The position numbers were made by a program, and so were the translations under genes. Shown here one piece after another: positions 6,874 to 13,742 of a stretch of 26,353 nt of DNA. The stretch is from an uncultured Acinetobacter sp. (lineage in GTDB: Bacteria > Cyanobacteriota > Vampirovibrionia > Gastranaerophilales > Gastranaerophilaceae), in NCBI GenBank assembly GCA_946623365.1, contig CAMORE010000010.1, positions 1-26,353 of the forward strand, given 5' to 3'. The first letter of the stretch is position 1. Every line of letters begins with the position of its first letter. The notes beneath the pieces are model-generated. The model was not told the DNA's origin. It did not search any database and worked only from the letters and a program-made list of their open reading frames with translations.

Positions 6874-8685
6874 TCAATTATATTCAATCATATTTGATTC
6901 AAATTCATCTCTCGGTAAAAATGGGTACAAATCTTCCAATGAAGGTGATATCATTGTTCCGTCATCAAGTTTTTTAGCTGAAAGTTTTGGTGCAAATATA
7001 TAATTAGGTGTGAGCATTACTTCACAAAGTACGGCACCTTCCGTATTTAGAACTTCTTGAAGTTGATTTTCCAAATCATTTATATTATTAATTTTAACGG
7101 TTTTTATACCAAAAGCATTTCCTATTTTTACAAAATCAGGAAGTTCAACGCCGCTGTTTTCAGTGCAGGCTGTATACCTTCCTTCAAAAAAGTTTTTATG
7201 TGTTTGTTGAATAGAAATATATCCTCCGTTATTTAATACAAAAATTTTAATTGGAAGTTTGTTTGTAACGATTGTCTGTAGCTCTTGCAGATTCATCATT
7301 ATAGAACCGTCACCTGCAAGGCAAATCACACGTTTTATATTGGAATCTGAAGCCTTTAGTTCGCAAGCAGCTCCTATTGATGCAGGTAAATCATAACCCA
7401 TTGATGCATTTCCGGAGTTCCAGATATATCTTTGGTTTTTCTTAACGATACCGACCTGAAACGGCAGCAAAAATGCACTTCCATTTCCGCATACTACAAC
7501 TTCGTTTTCAGAAAATTGCTCCGTAAGTTTTTGTACAAAATAATAAGGTTCTATAGGATTATTGTTAACTCTTTTCGCTTCACATAGAGGCGGGTATTTT
7601 TGTTTTAAATTATTACAAAAATTTTTCCATTCCGAATAATCTTTACTGAAACGATTTTCAGTTAATACATTATAAAATTTTTGAATAAAGTTTTTTGCAT
7701 CTGCATTAATACAAATATGAGGCTTTATTGTAGGTTTTTGCAGCTCCGCATTATCTATATCAATGCTTACTATCTTTGCATTTTTCCCAAAGTTTTCCCA
7801 ATTGTAACTTACTTGTCTTATATTGTTTCTTGAGCCTATTGAGATTATTAAATCTGCATTCTGCAAAGCAAAATTCCCTGCCCTATTTGCAACAGTACCT
7901 ATTCTTGCAATAAAGTTTTTATTATCATTAGGAACTATATCAAAACCGTTCATTGTTGTAACTATAGGAATATCCAATTTTTCTGCAAGCTCCAAAAACT
8001 CTAGCTTTGCGTCAGACAATCTTATTCCATGACCGGCTATTAAGATTGGTCTTTCAGATTTTTTTAACAGCTCGCAGAGTTCTTTAACTTTGTTGTTAAT
8101 ATCCGGTAAACTTATTTCATCTTCCTTACAATCATATTTTTTTAGTTTTGTTTCGTCTATCATAGCTGCTTGAAAGTTAATAGGTATATCAATCCAGCAA
8201 GGACCTTTGCGTCCATGGGTTGCAAGATATACAGCTTTATCAAGTATGTATTCAATGTCATACGGATTGTTTAAACTCACTGCATATTTTGTTAACGGTT
8301 TTACACAAGAGATTATATCAACTTCCTGATCTCCGAGCTGCCTTAGTGGTATATTAGGGCAGGAAGAAATCATTGTAGATGTTTTAACTTGCCCTGAGAT
8401 ATATAATACGGGGACGCTGTCTGTCCATTCTCCGAATACCCCGTTCAAACAATTTAACCCGCCGGGACCTGTGGTAACATTTACTACAGCTAATTTTTGA
8501 TTTACTCTTGCATATCCTTCTGCCGCAATAGAAGAAGCCTGTTCGTGGTGATTACAAATATACGGTATATATTTGCCGAAGCTGTCATTAAGGTGCATAG
8601 CACCGCCGCCGGATACCATAAACACACAGTTAATATTATATTTTTCCTTTAGTCTTTTTGCTACATAATCAGAAAGTTTTATCAT
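6874..8685 (-). CDS. Thiamine diphosphate enzyme, acetolactate synthase-like
   Basis: A 603-residue three-domain ThDP enzyme. The N-terminal pyrimidine-binding domain has the catalytic glutamate E48 in NHHEQASSIAAEGYAR and TTGPGGLN at about 71-78. The central domain spans roughly 195-340. The C-terminal diphosphate-binding domain has the metal/ThDP motif GDGS at 458-461, ending in NN at 485-486. It resembles the large subunit of acetolactate synthase, but no IlvN regulatory subunit or other branched-chain amino acid gene is nearby. The C-terminus (PSLEDLYPFLPRDEF) is of the type I associate with glycan-cluster members. YerE, which attaches a two-carbon unit from pyruvate to a sugar, shows such a role is possible. 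It is the last gene of the coupled operon: its ATG overlaps the previous stop (TAATG) and GGAG lies 10 nt upstream. Decarboxylation of a 2-oxo acid or carboligation are the likely reactions. Confidence 0.85.
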   Translation of the reverse strand: MIKLSDYVAKRLKEKYNINCVFMVSGGGAMHLNDSFGKYIPYICNHHEQASSIAAEGYARVNQKLAVVNVTTGPGGLNCLNGVFGEWTDSVPVLYISGQVKTSTMISSCPNIPLRQLGDQEVDIISCVKPLTKYAVSLNNPYDIEYILDKAVYLATHGRKGPCWIDIPINFQAAMIDETKLKKYDCKEDEISLPDINNKVKELCELLKKSERPILIAGHGIRLSDAKLEFLELAEKLDIPIVTTMNGFDIVPNDNKNFIARIGTVANRAGNFALQNADLIISIGSRNNIRQVSYNWENFGKNAKIVSIDIDNAELQKPTIKPHICINADAKNFIQKFYNVLTENRFSKDYSEWKNFCNNLKQKYPPLCEAKRVNNNPIEPYYFVQKLTEQFSENEVVVCGNGSAFLLPFQVGIVKKNQRYIWNSGNASMGYDLPASIGAACELKASDSNIKRVICLAGDGSIMMNLQELQTIVTNKLPIKIFVLNNGGYISIQQTHKNFFEGRYTACTENSGVELPDFVKIGNAFGIKTVKINNINDLENQLQEVLNTEGAVLCEVMLTPNYIFAPKLSAKKLDDGTMISPSLEDLYPFLPRDEFESNMIEYN

Positions 8686-9440
8686 TATATAATCTCCAAT
8701 AAGTCAGCCAGTTGTTTAATGCAAATGCAATCGTTTTTTGGTTCTTTTGTTATTAAAATCCCTTGTGCACCGTAATTATTTGCCATTACAATATCGCTTT
8801 CATAACTGTCACCTATAAGAATTACTTCCTCGGCATCAATATCCAATTTGCAAAGAGGTATTCTAAGCATTTCTGTATTAGGTTTTCCGATAATAATATC
8901 TGTCTTTTTATCCAACAGATTTTCAACAGCTCCTACAATCGGTGCCGCACCTGCATTTAAATATCCGTTTTCCACCGGATATATACGTTCTTTGTTTGCA
9001 ACGATTAATTTACAAGACTTGTCTATTTTAATATTAGCAAGTTCATTTAAATCTTTAAGTGCAAAATCAGGATTGAAGCCTGTAACAATAGCTTGAGGTG
9101 TTTTAGATACAGGATTTATATCATTTTGCCTTATTTCATTTTTTAAATCTTCTGTTCCTATGCAAAAAACTTCTTTATAATTATTTTCTTTTAAATATTG
9201 CGGAATAATATAAGAAACTGTATATAATTCACTTAATTCTGCATCAGTTCCCATCTTTTTAAGTTTTTCGTAAATTTGCATTCTGGATTTTGCAGAATTA
9301 TTTGTTACAAACAAGATATTTTTAAACTTTTCTCTGGCTTTTTTTATAACATCATTTGCCATATAAGCTAGCTGGGAACCAAAATAAATAGTTCCATCCA
9401 AGTCAAAAACAGCAGCTTTTATATTATTAAAATTATACAT
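8685..9440 (-). CDS. HAD-IIA (NagD-like) phosphatase
   Basis: A 251-residue haloacid dehalogenase superfamily hydrolase of subclass IIA. Motif I is VFDLDGT (nucleophile D13, acid/base D15), motif II is FVTNNS (44-49), motif III is the lysine in IIGKPNTEM (K186), and motif IV is GDSYESDI (D211, D216). The long cap between motifs II and III fits the NagD/p-nitrophenylphosphatase group, which hydrolyses small phosphate esters such as sugar or glycerol phosphates. Start choice: a TTG (9443) and an ATG (9440) are adjacent; I prefer the ATG. The start overlaps the end of the aldolase gene by 8 bp, implying coupled translation. Within the pathway it probably removes a phosphate from an intermediate made by the upstream enzymes. 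Confidence 0.85.
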   Translation of the reverse strand: MYNFNNIKAAVFDLDGTIYFGSQLAYMANDVIKKAREKFKNILFVTNNSAKSRMQIYEKLKKMGTDAELSELYTVSYIIPQYLKENNYKEVFCIGTEDLKNEIRQNDINPVSKTPQAIVTGFNPDFALKDLNELANIKIDKSCKLIVANKERIYPVENGYLNAGAAPIVGAVENLLDKKTDIIIGKPNTEMLRIPLCKLDIDAEEVILIGDSYESDIVMANNYGAQGILITKEPKNDCICIKQLADLLEII

Positions 9441-10254
9441 CAATAAAACCGCCAGCCTCTCTTATTGAATCTTTGTATCTGGATTCCAAAATCTCTATCC
9501 GCTTGTTATCCTCTGATGAGATTGCACCATAGAAATTTTGTTTATTTTTAATCCACATCAACTCGAACCCCACAGCTTTTAATATGCCTTTATCCGCATT
9601 TTTATCGGCTAAAGCTTGTTGCGCATTGAAAATAACTTTTCTGGTTTCAAACCTTGTCAATGCACCGGTTGGAAGTTTTTTGAAAAATGGTAGCGACATT
9701 GCAGAAACTCCTCCGCCTATTACAAATTCTTTTTTGTATTGAATTGTTTTCTCTGCTATTTTTTTTGCATAATCAAGTAATATATCGTGATTAATGTCAT
9801 CTGCAGACATTCCTAAAGAACCTGTCATATCAGTTCTTCCCATAACAATTCCAGATAAATTTTTTAAGGACTTATCAGATAAAATCTCTTCAAGGTATTT
9901 AAAACCATAAATCGTTTCTATATTTATTAAAAAACGCATCGTTTCCAATTCTTCTTTTGGGAATGCCATCTCTACAGCTTTTAAATATTTTTTTACTGCA
10001 TAAGGAGATTCTATCATAGGTGCAACAATTGTGCTTACTCCAATTGTTCTGGCATCATACATGTCTTTAACCGCCTCACAGCCGCCAATCTTAATTGTTA
10101 AATCCAGACCGGCCTTAGTCACTACTTCTTTTAACCTTAAAGCTTCTTCCAAGCGTGTGCCTTCAGCCTCAAATTCTGCTTTTATACTGCATACGTGATG
10201 ATTTTCTTTTAAATCTTTTAAAACATCTACCATTTTTAATTCTAATGAGTTCAT
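9433..10254 (-). CDS. HpcH/HpaI (CitE-like) aldolase family protein
   Basis: A 273-residue TIM-barrel protein of the phosphoenolpyruvate/pyruvate-binding superfamily. The metal-binding glutamate is in FLINIETIYGF (E113) and the metal-binding aspartate in VMGRTDMTGSLGM (D142). IKIGGCEAVKD (about 55-65) and VAPMIESPYAV (about 77-87) are the conserved strands before them. Family members make or cleave a C-C bond between pyruvate (or acetyl-type donors) and an aldehyde or keto acid. The PEP mutase signature EDK-x5-NS is absent, so phosphonate chemistry is not supported. The start is an ATGA overlap with the preceding epimerase gene, with AGGAG 8 nt upstream. Its placement beside a ThDP enzyme suggests a 2-oxo acid made by one may be used by the other; that is inference. 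Confidence 0.82.
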   Translation of the reverse strand: MNSLELKMVDVLKDLKENHHVCSIKAEFEAEGTRLEEALRLKEVVTKAGLDLTIKIGGCEAVKDMYDARTIGVSTIVAPMIESPYAVKKYLKAVEMAFPKEELETMRFLINIETIYGFKYLEEILSDKSLKNLSGIVMGRTDMTGSLGMSADDINHDILLDYAKKIAEKTIQYKKEFVIGGGVSAMSLPFFKKLPTGALTRFETRKVIFNAQQALADKNADKGILKAVGFELMWIKNKQNFYGAISSEDNKRIEILESRYKDSIREAGGFIDV

Positions 10255-11102
10255 AGAATACTCCTATTTTTAATATGGTTATATAGTTTTTCTAAGCCTT
10301 CTTTTAGTGGTGTAAATTTTACGTCAGGATAATTTCTGTGAAGTAATTCATTACATCCCGTATATTCTTTATCAATTATTGCATCGACAATAATATTACT
10401 GTTATGACCTGTATCTGTTCCGATATCATTTACACCTCTGGCAATTTCAAGTAAACTTACACTTTTATCAGGTGTTATATTGATTATTTTATCATAGGAC
10501 TCATTATTTATAAAATATTCTACAATCCTTGACATATCTTCTACAAACAGATAATCAAAAATAACATCATTATTAATTTCAATCGGCTTATTTTTTATGT
10601 TTTGAGTAATTGCATATGTAGGGAATCTGTTTTCTTTTTCGCCGTATCCGTAACAAGCAAATATATTTAACATCAATATGTCGTTTCTTCTTTTTACAAT
10701 ATCGGAAATTTTTAATTTAGAAAGTCCGTATAAATCTTCCGGTATAAATTCTCCAATCTCAGATTCTTTAACTCTATGTAAGCTTCTTGTTTTTCCGTAC
10801 ATTGCACCTGAACCGAATAGAATGATTCGTGTATTTGTTTCTTTAAATTTAATTAAATTTTCTACCATTAATACGTTAGACTTTAGAGTCGACTTGTCAT
10901 CCTCGATTTCCCTTGCTCCTCCAATTGAACCGCAATGTATGATAAAATCTACATTGTTTTTTGAAAAATATTTTTCTACAGCTTTTGAATCCGTTAAATC
11001 GAGTTCTTTACTTCTTGGAGTTAACAAATCGTACTTATCTTTTAAATATTCTTTTAAATTACTTCCGATAAAACCTCCGGAACCGGTTAATAATATATTC
11101 AT
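10251..11102 (-). CDS. NAD(P)-dependent epimerase/dehydratase (extended SDR)
   Basis: A 283-residue Rossmann-fold protein. The nucleotide-binding glycine motif GSGGFIG is at 7-13, an acidic/polar stretch LDLTDS follows the second strand, and LFGSGAMYG (95-103) supplies the catalytic Ser/Thr position. The catalytic pair Y125-x3-K129 is in LYGLSK. This is the extended SDR group, closest in style to GDP-fucose synthase/WcaG and other nucleotide-sugar epimerases or reductases. The C-terminal substrate domain is short, so the substrate may be smaller than a standard nucleotide sugar. It starts 4 bp after the HAD gene and overlaps the aldolase gene by 4 bp. It probably reduces or epimerises a keto intermediate of the pathway. 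Confidence 0.85.
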   Translation of the reverse strand: MNILLTGSGGFIGSNLKEYLKDKYDLLTPRSKELDLTDSKAVEKYFSKNNVDFIIHCGSIGGAREIEDDKSTLKSNVLMVENLIKFKETNTRIILFGSGAMYGKTRSLHRVKESEIGEFIPEDLYGLSKLKISDIVKRRNDILMLNIFACYGYGEKENRFPTYAITQNIKNKPIEINNDVIFDYLFVEDMSRIVEYFINNESYDKIINITPDKSVSLLEIARGVNDIGTDTGHNSNIIVDAIIDKEYTGCNELLHRNYPDVKFTPLKEGLEKLYNHIKNRSIL

Positions 11103-11106
11103 AAAA

Positions 11107-11475
11107 TTAAAGCTCTTTCTTTATTTCGTATTCTATATTTAGTTTTTCATCTCTTACTTTATTTATAGCATAAGCACATTTTAATCCTGACGGTTTATTA
11201 TCATTAATAAGGATTCTTTCTCCCAATGGAATATCATTCAAAATATAATCATAGTGAATATTATTATTTTTTAAAAAGTTTTTTAGTTCTTCTAAATATT
11301 TTCCGTCTCTTGCCGTTAAAAGAATTATTTTATCATCCTTTGAAAGAGTATCAAAAAATTCAGCAACACCATCTAATAAGGTATCATGTCCATCTGTTAA
11401 ATATCCGTTATGTTTAACAATAGTACCGTCAACATCAAGAATCCAAGTTTTTGCAAGCGGTGATAATTCTAGCAT
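11107..11475 (-). CDS. Small HAD phosphatase, capsule-cluster type
   Basis: A compact 122-residue HAD-fold protein without a cap domain. Motif I is LDVDGT (D14, D16), motif II is LLTAR (T54), and the C-terminal acidic motif is ILINDNKPSGL (about 88-98). This short cap-less type is often encoded next to nucleotidyltransferases in capsule and O-antigen clusters, where members dephosphorylate a sugar or polyol phosphate before or during activation. Its ATG shares a base with the stop of the nucleotidyltransferase-kinase gene (TAATG), and GAGG lies about 9 nt upstream, so the two are translated together. A tight partnership with that enzyme is likely. Confidence 0.78.
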   Translation of the reverse strand: MLELSPLAKTWILDVDGTIVKHNGYLTDGHDTLLDGVAEFFDTLSKDDKIILLTARDGKYLEELKNFLKNNNIHYDYILNDIPLGERILINDNKPSGLKCAYAINKVRDEKLNIEYEIKKEL

Positions 11476-12989
11476 TACAATACCTCATCCAATTTTAACA
11501 GTCCGTTATAAAAAGCACCGCAAATGCTGTCATAGTCTTCCCAAGCATATGTTGTAAGCGACAGCCAAATTATAGCGTGGAGAAGTTTGATTTTATATTT
11601 ATTTACTCCTGAAATACAATCAAAGAAAAATTCTGTCATATCTGCCCAATTATTCGGTTTTATTGCCAACTCGACATCTTTTTCTCTTATATCCAACGTA
11701 AATTTTTTACGGTTAAATTGATCATATTCTCCGTTGAGAGAGTAATATAACTTAGCCCAGTCGTAATCAGAATCGCCGTATAACTTTGTTTTACCAAAAT
11801 ATCCTCTTGGGTCAATCAGTATTGCTTTCATGTTAAAAGTATCAAACATAATGTTTGAGAAAGTACAATCGCCATGAATCAAATGGAAAGTTTCAGGATA
11901 AACAGATTTTACTGCATCACGCAGCTCCTGTTCACTATAAAATATGTTTTTACAGTATTTGCCGTTAATTTTTATAAACTCTTTATCTGCAAAAGGTATT
12001 AAGTTTTTAACTTTATTCAGTCTGTCAAAAGTCTTAGTTACATAATTCTCTTCAACGTCTTCTTTGTTTGCAGGAATGGGTTTTTCAAGATTGTGCAATT
12101 TTATTAATGATTCAATTATTTGTACAATAATTTCTTTTTTCTGAGTTTTTGTTAAACAATCGTACTCATATATATTTTTACCCTGAACTCTTTTCATTGT
12201 TAACGGTTTATAATTGTATATTTGAGGAATATTTTCATAACCGAGATTCTGAACATGCTTATACCAACCGATTTCATCAATTGCAATTTTTTCTCCCTGC
12301 TCTGTTATTCCTCGCTTTGTAACAATATCACCGTTAAAGTCGATTGAATTAAACGGTCTGCAAACAGGTGCTGTATGGCTGTTATCGGAATATGATAACA
12401 ATGTGCCAATCTCTTTTGTTCCGTATAAATCTATGCGCTTAAAGTTTATACCTTGATTTTGAAGCCAACGAACAAAAGCTCCCTCTTCTTCAATATTCTC
12501 CAGAACCTTTTTATTCTTAAAGATAAATAATCCCGCAACACCGTTTTCTTTTGAGGGCTCTTTTATGAATTTATTATCATCGTTATAAGACCATCTGCAT
12601 TCAAAATCTTTTGATATACCAATATAATTCCCGTCATCTTTAGGAAATTCAAAATTATCCGATAATATTAAATCACACCACATAATCATAAATGGTGCAT
12701 TATCGCTAAAATCCATAATGGATTTTTTTATACCCGACATCGTTCCTTTTTTATCAGATTTTAGAATTTTATAATTGTACTCTTTCCCAAAAATATCTAA
12801 ATATTTTTCCAAAACATCTGATTTATAATCTGTAATGATTGTAAATTCTGCATCCTTAAACTTTTTAAAAGCATAGAATATAATCGGAAGATTATTAACA
12901 GGAACAAGACATTTGGGTTTATTTCTTGTTAACATCTCCAGTCTTGAGCCTCTTCCGCCTGCTTGAATAATTATATGTTTAATATCCAA
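11475..12989 (-). CDS. Bifunctional nucleotidyltransferase and small-molecule kinase
   Basis: A 504-residue fusion. Residues 1 to about 205 form a nucleotidyltransferase domain: GGRGSRL (11-17), KPKCLVPV (24-31) and the metal-binding WCDL (104-107, D106). Residues about 212-504 form an aminoglycoside/choline kinase-like domain with the Brenner motif LIHGDCTFSN (H372-D374-N379), the metal motif LIDPRG (D393) and GDSDYDWAKL after it. A kinase followed by a cytidylyl- or other nucleotidyltransferase in one chain suggests phosphorylation of an alcohol and then conversion to an NDP-linked donor, as LicA plus LicC do with choline. The substrate is unknown. The start is a TTG at 12989 with TGAGGT 8 nt upstream; no better ATG is seen. 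It is the first gene of the six-gene coupled series and lies 38 bp after the small membrane protein gene. Confidence 0.85.
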   Translation of the reverse strand: MDIKHIIIQAGGRGSRLEMLTRNKPKCLVPVNNLPIIFYAFKKFKDAEFTIITDYKSDVLEKYLDIFGKEYNYKILKSDKKGTMSGIKKSIMDFSDNAPFMIMWCDLILSDNFEFPKDDGNYIGISKDFECRWSYNDDNKFIKEPSKENGVAGLFIFKNKKVLENIEEEGAFVRWLQNQGINFKRIDLYGTKEIGTLLSYSDNSHTAPVCRPFNSIDFNGDIVTKRGITEQGEKIAIDEIGWYKHVQNLGYENIPQIYNYKPLTMKRVQGKNIYEYDCLTKTQKKEIIVQIIESLIKLHNLEKPIPANKEDVEENYVTKTFDRLNKVKNLIPFADKEFIKINGKYCKNIFYSEQELRDAVKSVYPETFHLIHGDCTFSNIMFDTFNMKAILIDPRGYFGKTKLYGDSDYDWAKLYYSLNGEYDQFNRKKFTLDIREKDVELAIKPNNWADMTEFFFDCISGVNKYKIKLLHAIIWLSLTTYAWEDYDSICGAFYNGLLKLDEVL

Positions 12990-13027
12990 CTTAAAAACCT
13001 CATATTTTTACAGTTTCATCTGTTGTT

Positions 13028-13516
13028 TTATTTTATTTCAAAGTCTATACTGTTGTTCTGATTGTTTTCTTTTTTTAAACCTGTAATAAGCTCATAAATC
13101 CATGCCGTTACCATTCCTGTGAACCCGTTGAATAATGCACTCATCAAAACTGCAAAAACTGCTAACGGCAGGGTTGATAAAAAGAAAGTTCCAATATTGT
13201 TAAACAGATAAACGAAAAATCCCAAAGGATAAGTTTTAAATATTATTCCCAAGACAGAAGCAATAGGAGCAAGAATAATGAGAAATGCCGTAAAAGATAC
13301 AATTCCTATAACAGCACCAAAAATAGCACCCTCTTGAATATTAATTATACCAATTAAATCATTTTTCTTTAAATAACATATCAATATAGCGGAAAGGAAT
13401 ACAAATGCCGTTAAGAAACTCACATATCCTACATACGGAATTAACGTAAATAATCCTAATGCTGCACCTGCAAGTGCGCTTAATATTGAAAGCTGCTTTA
13501 ACAATATTAAATTCAT
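13028..13516 (-). CDS. Small four-helix membrane protein of unknown function
   Basis: A 162-residue hydrophobic protein that I do not recognise. Four likely membrane segments lie at about 8-26, 31-48, 60-88 and 108-140, the last long enough for two. They are rich in Gly/Ala (ALAGAALGLF, EGAIFGAVIG), with a short charged tail of Lys/Glu/Asn. There is no signal peptide separate from the first helix and no catalytic motif. ATG at 13516 with GAGGG 8 nt upstream. It precedes the nucleotidyltransferase-kinase gene by 38 bp with no clear terminator between, and a good promoter lies upstream, so it may lead the whole operon. A link to export or assembly of the pathway product is possible but unsupported. 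Confidence 0.75.
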   Translation of the reverse strand: MNLILLKQLSILSALAGAALGLFTLIPYVGYVSFLTAFVFLSAILICYLKKNDLIGIINIQEGAIFGAVIGIVSFTAFLIILAPIASVLGIIFKTYPLGFFVYLFNNIGTFFLSTLPLAVFAVLMSALFNGFTGMVTAWIYELITGLKKENNQNNSIDFEIK

Positions 13517-13583
13517 CTAATATCCCTCTTCTATTTCTATAACATATTTTAAATTTGAATGAATATAAATCACTCACATATTT

Positions 13584-13612
13584 ATTCTACTATAATTCAT
13601 AAAAAGTGTCTA
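13584..13612 (-). promoter_or_regulatory. Predicted sigma70-type promoter for the membrane protein and pathway operon
   Basis: On the minus strand TAGACA (13612-13607) and TAGAAT (13589-13584), each 5 of 6 to consensus, are spaced by 17 bp. Transcription would start near 13577, about 60 nt before the ATG at 13516. No equally good promoter is seen in the 38-bp gap before the nucleotidyltransferase-kinase gene, which supports one long transcript down to 6874. Confidence 0.45.
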
Positions 13613-13658
13613 ATATATTATATTGTCGAAGAGTGTTTTTTAAATCGAATCAGGAAAA

Positions 13659-13686
13659 GTCATTGCTATACATGCCAAATAATTAA
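13659..13686. repeat. Copy of the cstA/ftsH intergenic repeat arm
   Basis: GTCATTGCTATACATGCC and the following AAATAATTA match the left arm at 3253-3279 at 23 of 27 bases (shared GTCAT, GCT, CATG and CAAATAATTA). It lies between the HD-GYP-like gene and the promoter of the pathway operon. No second inverted arm is visible here. It could be a decayed copy of the same element or a shared binding site. Confidence 0.35.
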
Positions 13687-13742
13687 ATAACCTTTCAAAT
13701 AAAACGGCAATCATGAACAAGTAAATTTTACAGGTTACTTAC

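Noticed and set aside
9433..10254. PEP mutase / phosphonate pathway reading of the aldolase and ThDP pair
   Set aside because: The aldolase lacks the EDK-x5-NS motif of PEP mutase and instead has the metal-binding IET and GRTD pattern of HpcH/HpaI/CitE proteins; no aminotransferase is present.
10678..11142. 154-residue plus-strand reading
   Set aside because: Antisense shadow of the epimerase gene, whose Rossmann and YxxxK motifs are clear.
12990..13027. ACAG/CTGT hairpin between the membrane protein gene and the nucleotidyltransferase-kinase gene
   Set aside because: Only a 4-bp stem; too short to be a terminator, so I treat the genes as one transcript.
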